64,000 bases of DNA. Source: Blastocatellia bacterium (GTDB taxonomy: Bacteria > Acidobacteriota > Blastocatellia > UBA7656). Of this stretch, positions 45,585 through 53,856 are shown piece after piece (within the stretch, counting starts at the first letter, position 1; each line of letters begins with the position of its first letter). Under the pieces are notes generated by a model. That model saw only the letters and a list, made by a program, of their open reading frames with translations, was not told the DNA's origin and made no database searches. The stretch spans positions 243,182 through 307,181 of the forward strand of contig DATENM010000039.1 in assembly GCA_035275065.1 (NCBI GenBank), written 5' to 3'. A program made the translations under genes and the position numbers.

Positions 45585-47354
45585 CTACCGCGTCAGCGTG
45601 ATCGTCTGGCTTTCGCCGCCGTCAGGGTTGCGCAGCTTGATGGGAACGGCGACGCCGGGCGCGAAGGTGGTCTTTGGCACCTTCAGCAGCAACTGGCTGT
45701 TGTCGTCGGCCTGCGAGATGGGCGTGTAGCCTTTGCCGGCAATAATGACGCGCACGCCTTTCTGGACCTTGTCGCCGATCAGCGTCAGCTTGCCCTTGCC
45801 TTCTTTGTATTTCACCTTGTTGAGCACCGGCGGCGTGATGGTGATCGTGACCTGCGCGTTGATGGCGCCGAGCGCGTTGACCCTGCCGCTCGACGAAACG
45901 TAGGGCGCGAGCTGGGTCAAGACGTCAACCCCTTTGATGATGCGGGCCTTGAGCATGATGGGAGTGTCTTCGGGATGCTGCGATTTGACGAGCGCCGCGA
46001 CGCCGGAAACGAAGGCCGCCGACAAGGAGGTGCCGTCGGCGTGCGTGTACCATTCGGCCGGGTCGTCCGAGGCGCTGCACAGCAGGCAGTTGCCATGCGG
46101 CGTGATCGTGACGATGGAGACGCCGGGGGCGGCCACCGCGACGGTCTTCGGGCCGAAACCGGAATGCACGTTGTATGGGTAGAACGACTCGCGCCAGATC
46201 TGGTCGTTAAAATCGGTCGCCGCGACGACGATCTGATTCGGCAATTGAAAAGCGCCGGGATAGACCTTGACGTTGTCGTTGTTATAGCCCTCGTTGCCGG
46301 CAATCGATACCAGCAGCACGCCGGCATCGCTCGTCACATAGACGGCGTCTTCAAGCGCGCTCAACTGGTCTCCGGTGACTTCATCAACGGTGCCGAGCGA
46401 GCGCCAGCTGGCATTGATAATCGCCGCCCCCGCCGCCGCCGCATAGATGAGCGCCCGCGTCGCTTCGACGACCGTCGCTTCAAACTGGGTGGGCAGCGGG
46501 CCGGTCTTCCTGAAGAAGCGCACCGGCAGGATCGAAGCCTGCGAGACGCCGGCGATGCCGAGGTTGTTATTGATGCCGGCGGCGATGACGCCGGCGATCT
46601 GCGTGCCGTGCCCGAAGATGTCGGAGGTGTCGGGCGAGTTCTCGCCGACGTTATAACCATGCACGTCATCGATGTAACCGTTGCCGTCATCGTCTACGCC
46701 GTTGCCGGGGATCTCGCGCGGGTTGGTGTAGATGCTGCCGACAAGGTCGGGGTGGGTGGGGTCAACGCCGGTGTCGGTGACGGCGACAATGACGTCGCGG
46801 CTGCCTTTGGTGATCTCCCATGCGGCGCTGACGTGGGTGTCGGCGTCGGGCGTCGCCGTGTTGCCATCGATCATGAAGCCATAATTCTTCAGCGCCCACT
46901 GGTCAAAGAAGCGCGGGTCGTCGGGAATGATGCTGGCCGGAACGATGCGATAATTCGGCTCGGCGTATTCGACATCGCGGCGCGCCCGCAGCTCGGCCAG
47001 CGCACCGTCCATGTCGAGGTCGTCGCCGAGATTCAAGACGAAGGTGCGGTCAAGGCCGCGCTCGCTGATGATCTGGCGCATCCGCGTGTTGCCGGCAGCG
47101 GCGACCATGGGCTCGACGCGGCGCTCATCGACGGGCCGCGCCGAAGCAATCTGCATCTGCGCGATGGCGGCCTGGCGTTCGCGCGGGTCGCCATACTGCA
47201 ACTCCGGCGCGTCGGCCATAAACTTGACGATGATCTGGCCCGCGGCGTAGCTGTGCGGGTCGCGTTGCGAACGGGTTGCTGTGACCCGATGGCGTGGCGC
47301 GATGGCGGTGAGGCAGAGCAAGAAAACGAGCGCGAGAATCGATATTTTACGCAT
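45585..47354 (-). CDS. Secreted S8-family (subtilisin-like) peptidase
   Basis: A 589-residue secreted serine protease. Signal peptide about 1-24. An inhibitor-like propeptide follows (YAAGQIIVKFMADAPEL to RDVEYAEPNYRI). The catalytic triad is Asp in VAVTDTGVDPTHPD (about 193), His in FGHGTQIAGVIAAG (about 247) and Ser in DGTSLSAAFVSGVAALV (about 442); the oxyanion Asn lies in SIAGNEGYNN. The usual GTSMA is GTSLSAA here. A C-terminal domain of about 90 residues (VKYKEGKGKLTLIGD) resembles IPT/TIG-type folds. ATG 47354 was chosen since it precedes a clean signal peptide with GGGAAG next to it. It follows another S8 gene on the same strand. Confidence 0.92.
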   Translation of the reverse strand: MRKISILALVFLLCLTAIAPRHRVTATRSQRDPHSYAAGQIIVKFMADAPELQYGDPRERQAAIAQMQIASARPVDERRVEPMVAAAGNTRMRQIISERGLDRTFVLNLGDDLDMDGALAELRARRDVEYAEPNYRIVPASIIPDDPRFFDQWALKNYGFMIDGNTATPDADTHVSAAWEITKGSRDVIVAVTDTGVDPTHPDLVGSIYTNPREIPGNGVDDDGNGYIDDVHGYNVGENSPDTSDIFGHGTQIAGVIAAGINNNLGIAGVSQASILPVRFFRKTGPLPTQFEATVVEATRALIYAAAAGAAIINASWRSLGTVDEVTGDQLSALEDAVYVTSDAGVLLVSIAGNEGYNNDNVKVYPGAFQLPNQIVVAATDFNDQIWRESFYPYNVHSGFGPKTVAVAAPGVSIVTITPHGNCLLCSASDDPAEWYTHADGTSLSAAFVSGVAALVKSQHPEDTPIMLKARIIKGVDVLTQLAPYVSSSGRVNALGAINAQVTITITPPVLNKVKYKEGKGKLTLIGDKVQKGVRVIIAGKGYTPISQADDNSQLLLKVPKTTFAPGVAVPIKLRNPDGGESQTITLTR

Positions 47355-47487
47355 ACTTCCCAATACACAACCCTGAAATGGAAATGTCAGTCCTTGCTTA
47401 TACCGGATTGCCTCACCTTTTTCAATAGCTTGGGGCTCGCGCGTCGGCAGAAATAGTGTTCCTTTACTGTTTCTCTGGCTCGCATGC

Positions 47488-47536
47488 AAAAAAGTCCCGA
47501 GGGCTGAGTGATAAAGTGTTCACTCAGCCCTCGGGA
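47488..47536 (-). terminator. Rho-independent terminator after the second S8 peptidase gene
   Basis: A perfect 16-bp stem, 47495-47510 with 47521-47536, 10-nt loop. On the minus strand it is followed by CTTTTTTG (complement of 47487-47494). It lies 27 nt past the stop at 47564. This is the clearest intrinsic terminator of the window. Confidence 0.9.
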
Positions 47537-47563
47537 TTTAACTCTAAAGTTGCAGGCCGCGCT

Positions 47564-49480
47564 TCAATGCGCGGAGTGATCGTGAGCCACCGGCATCGCA
47601 TTGGTCAGGTCGCCGACCATTGCTGATTGCGCCATCGCCATCGCCGCTGATGACGACATTGAATCGCTCAGAATCGCATCCGACAACAAGACGCCGTCAC
47701 TCAACAAGACGCCGTCACTCAACAAGACGCCATCAATCATCACGCCGCCGTCAGCCAGCATCACGCCGTCAGAGAGCAAGACGCCGTCCGAGAGCAGCAC
47801 GCCATCCGAGAGCAACGCGCCATCCGAGAGCAGCACGCCATCCGAGAGCAGCACGCCCTGGCCGTAAATGCCTTGATATTCGGTCATCAGGTCGGTGCTG
47901 TAGAGGACGTTATAACGCTGAACCAGCCAGTTGCTCCAGGCAAAGGATTCGTTGCCGATGGTGGACTGCGGCGTCGGCGCCGGGCCGCTCAGTAGCGGAT
48001 CACCGGTCGTCAGGCTGGCCAGATCGCTGCGCACCAGGCCGGCCAATCGCACCGCGCCTTCGACGTTCAGCTCGCCCGCGCCCTGCTCAATATTGCTGAT
48101 GCCTGTGAGCGAATCGGCAGTGTATTCGAGGATGCCTTTCACCAGGTTCGGGGTCAGCGCCGGGTTGCGCTGCAAGAGCAGCGCCACCGCGCCGGCGACG
48201 ACCGGCGTAGCCATCGAGGTGCCGCTCAAACGCATCATGCCATGCTCGTCTTGCGAGCTGACATCGGTGTCGAGCGCCGGGTTCATCAGTAGCATCCGGT
48301 TGCCGGGCGACTTGGCATCAATCAGCTTGTTGCCGGGCGCGACCAGGTCAGGCTTGATCAGGTTATCGTAATGCTTGACGCCCGCATCGTCTGTGTAAAA
48401 GCCGCGCGTCGGGCCGCACGAGCTGTAACTGGTGACGGCATCGTCGGAATGCTGTGTCGTGCCAAAGGTGTTGACCGCGCCGACCGTCAAAGCTGCCGGC
48501 TCGATGCCCGGCGAATGAATCCCGCCATAGACGCGATTGCCGTTGTTGTCTTTGCCGAGGTTGCCGGCGGCGGCACAGACCACGATGCCTGCGTCAACCG
48601 CGCGGCGCACCGCCTGACAAAGCGGGTCGTCGCGGTAAGAATCAACCGCCGTAGCGCCGAGGCTGAGATTCATCACGCGGATGTTGTAAGCCGCTTTGTT
48701 CGTGATGCACCAGTCGATGCCGGCGATGGTCGCGGACATCGAGCCATGCCCCTGTGAGTCGAGGACGCGCAGGTTGATGATTTTGGCGTTCGGCGCCAGG
48801 CCGGTGTAGGCGCCGTTAGAGACGTGGTTGTTGCCCGCCGCCAGGCTGGCGACGTGCGTGCCGTGGCCGAAGGGGTCGTCGGTGCGACCTTCGCCGGTGA
48901 AATCAACATTAGCGATGATGCGGCTGTTGCCGCTGGCGTCCCAGAATTCATGATGGCCCGAATAAACCCCGGAATCGAGAATGGCGATGCTGATGCCTGT
49001 GCCGTCGAGCTGACCGGTCGGCGAAGCGGCGAAATTGCGAACCTGATCGGCGCCGGTGGCTTCTTCGATGTGACCCGCTACCTGTGTATTGCGGTCGAGC
49101 GAGATGTGCGAAACATCGCTGCGCGCCGCCATCGCTGCCAGTGCTCCTGCCGGCATGCTGATGCTTACGACATTAAGATTGTTGAAGGTGCGCTTGATCT
49201 TGCCGCCCTGCCGCTTCATGTCATCTTGCAGCAGCCGCGACGGCTTGCCTGAAGTCTGTACGATGGTGGAAATCTCGTCGCCGGGCTTCGACCTATCAAT
49301 ATGCTTGCGGAGGTCGTCAGAGAGTTTCGACGCCGGGTGCGGGGTTTTTGAAGGCCCCTTGCCATTCGATTGCGCGGCGACGGGGGACTGCATCAGCGGC
49401 AGCGTCATCGTGCTGAGAAAAACCAGCACGGCGACGAGCAGTGTGATGCAGGCTCTGGTGAGGAACTTTCCAAATCGCAT
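47564..49480 (-). CDS. Secreted S8-family peptidase with C-terminal LLSDGV repeats
   Basis: A 638-residue secreted subtilisin-like protease. Signal peptide about 1-35, propeptide to about 130, then the catalytic domain with Asp in ISIAILDSGVYSGHHEF (about 168), His in DPFGHGTHVASLAAG (about 205) and Ser in LSGTSMATPVVAGAVALLL (about 419). The last 100 residues carry about eleven tandem hexapeptides of the form LLSDGV (variants MLADGG, VMIDGV), encoded by 18-bp tandem repeats, then a short tail ending DHSAH. Such a regular pattern could fold as a beta-solenoid or serve as a surface/cell-wall tether; neither is proven. GGAGCG is 5 nt before ATG 49480. A strong terminator follows. Confidence 0.9.
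   Translation of the reverse strand: MRFGKFLTRACITLLVAVLVFLSTMTLPLMQSPVAAQSNGKGPSKTPHPASKLSDDLRKHIDRSKPGDEISTIVQTSGKPSRLLQDDMKRQGGKIKRTFNNLNVVSISMPAGALAAMAARSDVSHISLDRNTQVAGHIEEATGADQVRNFAASPTGQLDGTGISIAILDSGVYSGHHEFWDASGNSRIIANVDFTGEGRTDDPFGHGTHVASLAAGNNHVSNGAYTGLAPNAKIINLRVLDSQGHGSMSATIAGIDWCITNKAAYNIRVMNLSLGATAVDSYRDDPLCQAVRRAVDAGIVVCAAAGNLGKDNNGNRVYGGIHSPGIEPAALTVGAVNTFGTTQHSDDAVTSYSSCGPTRGFYTDDAGVKHYDNLIKPDLVAPGNKLIDAKSPGNRMLLMNPALDTDVSSQDEHGMMRLSGTSMATPVVAGAVALLLQRNPALTPNLVKGILEYTADSLTGISNIEQGAGELNVEGAVRLAGLVRSDLASLTTGDPLLSGPAPTPQSTIGNESFAWSNWLVQRYNVLYSTDLMTEYQGIYGQGVLLSDGVLLSDGALLSDGVLLSDGVLLSDGVMLADGGVMIDGVLLSDGVLLSDGVLLSDAILSDSMSSSAAMAMAQSAMVGDLTNAMPVAHDHSAH
47685..47862 (-). repeat. 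18-bp tandem repeats encoding LLSDGV units
   Basis: About ten to eleven 18-bp units, for example ACGCCGTCCGAGAGCAGC on the plus strand, with a central divergent part (47740-47790). Units at both ends are nearly identical, which suggests recent expansion. Confidence 0.9.
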
Positions 49481-49973
49481 AAAGCGCTCCTTGAGCAACC
49501 GGCTAACTTTCCCTGCGCACCGATGAGTCCTTTTGCGGCCCTCATCTGATCCCTGTCGGTTTCCGGAAGCTTGGGGCAGCCGTTCTGGCAACCGCAGATC
49601 AATGCGCGGACTCACTGATTCAACCGCTGTGCCACGTGCGCCGAACCGGCTGTGGCTCACGCCGGGCCGCGCCGCAGTTCGTCAAAAAGGGCGGGTAAAT
49701 GGCCTGTTTGCCGTAAGATTTCTGATGAATTTAACCGCCGCCCGCAGGGGCGTCTGTCGAGCGAAGCGGGCGTCAGGCGGGCCGCACGGCCTGTCAGACT
49801 GACGTGATTTTCCGGCTTTCGGTTATTTTGACTGAATGAGATTAGCGGTGATCAATCAGGACTTTATGGCGCGCGGGCCGGGTAAATACGTGCCCCTGGT
49901 GTCGTTTGCCGGCAGGCGAGAAAACCGGGGACTGCGGCCGGCGGCGGCCCCCGGTTTTACCTAATTCAGACGA
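49481..49973. other. Intergenic region between the DUF2238-like gene and the S8 peptidase gene
   Basis: About 493 nt; no gene seen. It contains the hairpin at 49921-49958. A stretch of about 150 nt before the peptidase start has several GC-rich complementary pieces and might be a structured leader; I could not match it to a known riboswitch. Confidence 0.4.
49921..49958 (-). terminator. Hairpin terminator after the DUF2238-like gene
   Basis: AAAACCGGGG pairs with CCCCGGTTTT around a GC-rich loop (about 49921-49930 with 49949-49958). On the minus strand the stem ends in TTTT, so it could terminate transcription from the gene that stops at 49974. The A/T ends make it bidirectional in form. Confidence 0.6.
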
Positions 49974-50612
49974 TCAATCGGCGAGCCCGGCTTGCGACTC
50001 GCGGCGCTCTTTCAAGGTGTAGACCAGCGAGGCGACCAGCGCAAAGGCGACGATGCCGGCAAGGTCGTATTGCAGGTCGTTCGCCGTGTCGTGCAAAGAC
50101 CAGATGCGCTGGAAGTCGCCATAAAACAGCTCGTCCCACAGCTCAAGGATTTCGTACCAGGCGCAGAAGCTGAAGGCCACGGTGGTTGATAAAAAACCGA
50201 GCAGACCTTGCGGCAGCAGAATCCCCATGCGCCGTGTCGTGGCGCGCAGCAGCCACATCACCGGGATCAGCGCGAAGCCTGAGCCGAAGAAGTGCGCGAA
50301 CTCGTCAAAGTCTGAGAGCGGCCCGAACGGCTTGTTGTAGAGCTGAAAGAAATTGCCGAGCACGTCAATGCCGACCGCTGCGGCCAGGCAGGCGAGCATG
50401 CTGATGGGGATGCGAATGCTCTGGCGAAAGCGGAAGAAGCAATAGGTGAACAGCAGCAGCACGCTGGTCAGCGCCGTGTTCACAACCCAGGGGCGATAGG
50501 GCAGGCGGATGAGCAGCCATGATTTCAAGGTGAAGGCGAGGACGCTGAAAGCGTAGAACTCGTATTGCTTGAAACGCGTTTTCGTTACCGGCGCGATTGC
50601 CAGGTCGGCCAT
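49974..50612 (-). CDS. DUF2238 (YjdF)-like inner membrane protein
   Basis: A 212-residue protein with about six membrane helices. The family pattern is seen in DFDEFAHFFGSGFALIPVM (acidic and His residues in the middle helix), FCAWYEILELWDEL and LHDTANDLQYDLAGIVAF (the DxxxDxxxD-like end). DUF2238 members are unassigned in function. No operon partner is evident. An AGGAGAGA site precedes the ATG on the minus strand. Confidence 0.75.
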   Translation of the reverse strand: MADLAIAPVTKTRFKQYEFYAFSVLAFTLKSWLLIRLPYRPWVVNTALTSVLLLFTYCFFRFRQSIRIPISMLACLAAAVGIDVLGNFFQLYNKPFGPLSDFDEFAHFFGSGFALIPVMWLLRATTRRMGILLPQGLLGFLSTTVAFSFCAWYEILELWDELFYGDFQRIWSLHDTANDLQYDLAGIVAFALVASLVYTLKERRESQAGLAD

Positions 50613-50793
50613 ATCATCTCTCCTCCATAAGCGGGCGATGTGCGTCAGAGCATACCAAAAACGATTCGAACGCGCAGGCCCTTAGAATCGCCCGACGCCG
50701 CGCCGGTTGCTTGGCACAGTGGTCAGCCGCGCGCGCTTCGTGCTAGGTTGTTGGCTGAGACCGTTTGACGAACAGGGGACAACGCCAATCACG

Positions 50794-52002
50794 ATGACCG
50801 CCATTGAAGACGCCGAAGCGGCGAGCGCCGATAATCAACACCTCGTCAATGAACTGTTGCGCTTCAAGACTTTCGCCGAGCTGCGCGGCTCGGCCTTTTA
50901 TCAAGCGCGCCGCCGCGAGCTGGAGCAACTGCTTGGCGAGCCGCGGGTCTATCGCGCTGCCGGGGCGACGCCGCGCCTTGCCGCCTTCCTGCGCGTCGTG
51001 ATGTGGAACATCGAGCGCGGCACCTACCTGGACGCCATCAGCGACATCCTGAATCACCACCCGGTGATCGGCCACGCCGACCTGCTGTTGTTGAACGAGC
51101 TGGACGCCGGCATGGCGCGCTCAGGCAACCGCAATGTCGCGCAAGAGTTGAGCCGGCGGCTCGCGGCGCATGCCATCTACGGCGTTGAATACCTCGAAAT
51201 GACGAAAGGCACGGGCGACGAATTGCGATTGCCGGGAGCGAACACGGCGGCGCTGCATGGCAATGCGATTCTGACGCGCCACGCGTTCGCCGCGCCGCAG
51301 GTCGTCCGCCTGCCGCGCTGCGAAAACAACTTCGAGAGCGCCGAGCGGCGTTTGGGCGGGCGCATCGGCATTCTGACGGATCTCGACATCGGCGGCACGC
51401 GCTTGACCGCCGCGACCACACACCTCGATGTCGTCAACACGCCGCGCTGCCGCGCCCGCCAGATGCGTGCCATGCTCGAAGCCGTAGACGCCCGCATTGC
51501 GGCGCGGCGCTTGAGCCGCCGCAGTCTTGTCGGCGGCGATTTGAACACCCACACCTTCGCGCGCGGCACACGCTTGCGAGCCATGAAGAACACCGCGGTG
51601 ATTATGGGAAGCCGGCCTGACAAACTGGCGCGGCGGCTCAAGCGGCCCGTCTTGCGCGAGGCGGCCATCCGAGAATTCGCGCGCTTCGGTTATGACATCG
51701 CCAGTTGTAATGATGCGCGCTCGACGGCGCGCTCGGTCGTCTCACGGCTCGACGATTCTCGCGGCGTGCCGCAGCCCTTGCGCTGGTGGATCGGTCGGCG
51801 AATCGGCCCCGAAGGCTTGACCCTTGAGCTGCGGCTCGACTGGTTGGCGGCGCGCGGCCTGCGTGCGCTGCGCGCCGGCGAAATGATTGACGCGGCGACC
51901 GGCGTGGCGAGCGTTGACCCGCAGACCTTCGCCGGCCTCACCTCTGACGGACAACCGCTGTCAGATCACGATCCGATTGTTGTTGACCTGCTGATCGAGT
52001 AA
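50794..52002 (+). CDS. Endonuclease/exonuclease/phosphatase-family protein
   Basis: A 402-residue protein of the EEP fold, which hydrolyses phosphodiester bonds in DNA, lipids or signalling molecules. The motifs are VVMWNIERGTYLDAI (Asn/Glu of metal site), LLLNELDAGMARSGN (catalytic Glu), LHGNAILTRH, LVGGDLNTHTF (Asp/Asn) and QPLSDHDPIVVDL (Asp-His pair). No signal peptide, so likely cytoplasmic. The substrate is not clear; relatives are called metal-dependent hydrolases. ATG 50794 is preferred over a TTG at 50707, which would add 29 residues without homology to the fold. Confidence 0.82.
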   Translation: MTAIEDAEAASADNQHLVNELLRFKTFAELRGSAFYQARRRELEQLLGEPRVYRAAGATPRLAAFLRVVMWNIERGTYLDAISDILNHHPVIGHADLLLLNELDAGMARSGNRNVAQELSRRLAAHAIYGVEYLEMTKGTGDELRLPGANTAALHGNAILTRHAFAAPQVVRLPRCENNFESAERRLGGRIGILTDLDIGGTRLTAATTHLDVVNTPRCRARQMRAMLEAVDARIAARRLSRRSLVGGDLNTHTFARGTRLRAMKNTAVIMGSRPDKLARRLKRPVLREAAIREFARFGYDIASCNDARSTARSVVSRLDDSRGVPQPLRWWIGRRIGPEGLTLELRLDWLAARGLRALRAGEMIDAATGVASVDPQTFAGLTSDGQPLSDHDPIVVDLLIE

Positions 52003-52124
52003 GGGCTAATCCGCGATCCTCCAGGCTGGCACGCGCCACCGGCTAGACGCCTGCGAAGCATTATCTTCCAATTGATGAGGGCTGGTGCTAAACTGCTTGG
52101 CACATCGCGCAAAGGGGAGCAGCC

Positions 52125-52487
52125 ATGTCGAAACGCATTCTCGTTGTCGAAGACGATTTCGATACGCGCTACATGCTTTCGTTGATTCTCAAAGGTGAGG
52201 GTTATGAAGTCATCACCGCCGCTGATGGCGAAGGCGCGCTCGCCGTGGTCCTCGACGAGCAGCCCGACCTCATCATCACAGACATCAGCATGCCTTGCCT
52301 GAATGGCATCGAGCTGACGCGCAGCCTGCGCGGCAAAGCCGAAACCGCTGCCCTGCCCATCCTGGCGATCACGGCTTTCGGACCGACGACGATCAGCACG
52401 GCGCTCGCCGCCGGCGCTTCGGCCTGCGTTCGCAAGCCTATCGAGATGACCGAATTCCTGCCGATGGTCAAAGACCTCATGGCCTGA
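52125..52487 (+). CDS. Single-domain response regulator (CheY-like)
   Basis: A 120-residue receiver domain without output domain. It has the acidic pair in LVVEDDFDTRY, the phospho-acceptor Asp53 in DLIITDISMPCLNG, the Thr/Ser position in ILAITAFGP and Lys in SACVRKPIEM. Such proteins work through a partner protein, often in hybrid phosphorelays. No histidine kinase is in the window. AGGGGAGC precedes the ATG. Confidence 0.9.
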   Translation: MSKRILVVEDDFDTRYMLSLILKGEGYEVITAADGEGALAVVLDEQPDLIITDISMPCLNGIELTRSLRGKAETAALPILAITAFGPTTISTALAAGASACVRKPIEMTEFLPMVKDLMA

Positions 52488-52538
52488 ACGGGCGCGGTCA
52501 AAGTGACTGAAATCGTCAATGCAAGCTGACTGATGCTG

Positions 52539-52566
52539 GAAGGCGAATGGTCCGCCTTTCTCTCTC
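52539..52566 (+). terminator. Candidate terminator after the response regulator
   Basis: AAGGCG (52540-52545) pairs with CGCCTT (52553-52558), 7-nt loop, followed by TCTCTCTC. The stem is short and the tail is pyrimidine-rich rather than pure T. Confidence 0.45.
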
Positions 52567-52895
52567 TAACACGAACTCAACTTATATCATTCCCTCACTT
52601 AGTTCACATCAAAGAGCCCGGCGCGACAACTGGCACCGGGTTTGTATAGTTACTGCTGCGCGGTTGAAGTGATCCGCCGCTGAGATTCAGAAGAGTGACA
52701 GGCCGTGAGCGCGAGCGATTGCGCCGCCGGCCAGGGGAGGCCGTTCGATGAATCGTTCAGGTGTCTGTTCCATCGTGATCTGGGAAGTCGAGATTTAAGC
52801 GACTCGCTCAGTTGAGTCGCCGCCTTCATAGCTTTGTGTTTCCCTCGTTCGGCGATAGCCTATATCGCCTCTCCAATAATCTGCTCGTTGCATAC

Positions 52896-52919
52896 GGCGC
52901 AAGGCTGCCACCTTGCGCC
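52896..52919. repeat. GGCGCAAGG hairpin
   Basis: GGCGCAAGG-CTGCCA-CCTTGCGCC, a 9-bp perfect stem with a 6-nt loop. Third copy of the GGCGCAAG core that also forms the repeats at 29113 and 34885. Confidence 0.85.
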
Positions 52920-52946
52920 CAATTTTTTGCCCTGAAAACAACCCCC

Positions 52947-52967
52947 GACCGCTGACCGCTGACGGCT
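52947..52967. repeat. Unpaired array of three GACCGCT heptads
   Basis: GACCGCT, GACCGCT, GACGGCT in tandem. I found no complementary arm nearby, so this looks like half of a heptad inverted repeat. Confidence 0.7.
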
Positions 52968-53051
52968 CGCTGTCGTCTGTCGGCACGCGTCCGTTGACAC
53001 GCCTCATCGCTGGTGGCAACCTGTTGGCGACTAAAAACGAGTGAGGCAACG

Positions 53052-53726
53052 ATGAACATCAACGAATTGCAGATCGGCGTGATCGGCGGCACCGGCGAAG
53101 AAGGGCGCGGGCTGGCGCTGCGCTGGGCGATGGCCGGGGCGCGCGTGCGCATCGGCTCGCGCACCGCCGAGCGCGCACAGGCCGCCGCCGCCCTTTTGAA
53201 CCCGCATGTGCCGAATAATCCCATCGGCTACGGCGAGAACCGCGAGGTGGTGGCCGCCTCTGACTTCGCGCTGCTCACCGTGCCCTTCGAGCATGCGGCG
53301 GCGACGCTCGAATCACTGGTGCCGGACTTGCGACCGGGCGCGATTGTCATAGACATCACGGTGCCTGTGTCGTTTGAAAAAGGTGTCGGCGTGCGCTACG
53401 TCGAGCTGCCCGAAGGCTCGGCCAGCGAGCACCTGCGCGCACGGCTCCCCGACTCGATCCCGCTGGTCGCGGCCTTCAAGACCGAGCCGGCGCACCTGCT
53501 GGTCGAAGCCCACGAAAAGCTCGATTGCGACGTCTTGGTGGCGAGCAACGATAAAGAAGCTCGCGCACGGGTGATTGAAGCCATCCCGCACATCGAAGGC
53601 TTGCGCGCCGTCGACGCCGGGACGCTCTACAGCGCCCGCGCCATCGAGCGCATGACGGTGCTGGCCATCGGCATCAACCGCCGCTATCGTGTCAAGTCGG
53701 CCTGCTATCGTGTGATGGGGCTGTGA
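53052..53726 (+). CDS. npdG: NADPH-dependent F420 reductase
   Basis: A 224-residue Rossmann enzyme that moves hydride between NADPH and cofactor F420, feeding reduced F420 to the cell's F420-dependent enzymes. The NADP motif is IGVIGGTGEEGRGLALRWAM, followed by ARVRIGSRTAERA; the Ser/Arg/Thr after the second strand fit NADP(H). EYV-type family features ASDFALLTVPFEHAA and SIPLVAAFKTEPAHLL are also present. It is the first gene of a four-gene F420 set (npdG-cofD-cofC-cofE) on the plus strand. ATG 53052 has GAGG 5 nt upstream. Confidence 0.92.
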   Translation: MNINELQIGVIGGTGEEGRGLALRWAMAGARVRIGSRTAERAQAAAALLNPHVPNNPIGYGENREVVAASDFALLTVPFEHAAATLESLVPDLRPGAIVIDITVPVSFEKGVGVRYVELPEGSASEHLRARLPDSIPLVAAFKTEPAHLLVEAHEKLDCDVLVASNDKEARARVIEAIPHIEGLRAVDAGTLYSARAIERMTVLAIGINRRYRVKSACYRVMGL

Positions 53727-53728
53727 AC

Positions 53729-53856
53729 GGGTGTTGGGTGTTGGGTGCTGGCTCAAAGATGATTTGACACACCGATCATTACTGGAATTTCGCTGAACCG
53801 AACTAAGCAATGGATACCGCTTCCGACCAACACCCAACGCCCAACACCCAGCACCC
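53729..53856. repeat. Inverted repeat of GGTGTTG heptads
   Basis: Left array 53729-53751 (three heptads), right array 53827-53856 (four heptads of the complement). The best pairing (53729-53751 with 53834-53856) has three mismatches over 23 nt. The right arm lies inside cofD and encodes residues 7-16 of the protein. Confidence 0.88.

Larger units (their letters stand above)
52488..53051. other. Intergenic region with hairpin and heptad repeats
   Basis: About 564 nt without a convincing gene. It holds a small terminator-like hairpin (52539-52566), a GGCGCAAGG hairpin (52896-52919), and one unpaired heptad array (52947-52967). An A+T-rich segment near 52570-52600 could carry a promoter. Confidence 0.5.

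Noticed and set aside
45531..47456. 641-codon open frame opposite the first S8 peptidase gene
   Set aside because: The opposite strand encodes a complete subtilisin with its triad. The antisense product is low-complexity Asp/Arg/Val-rich and lacks homology features.
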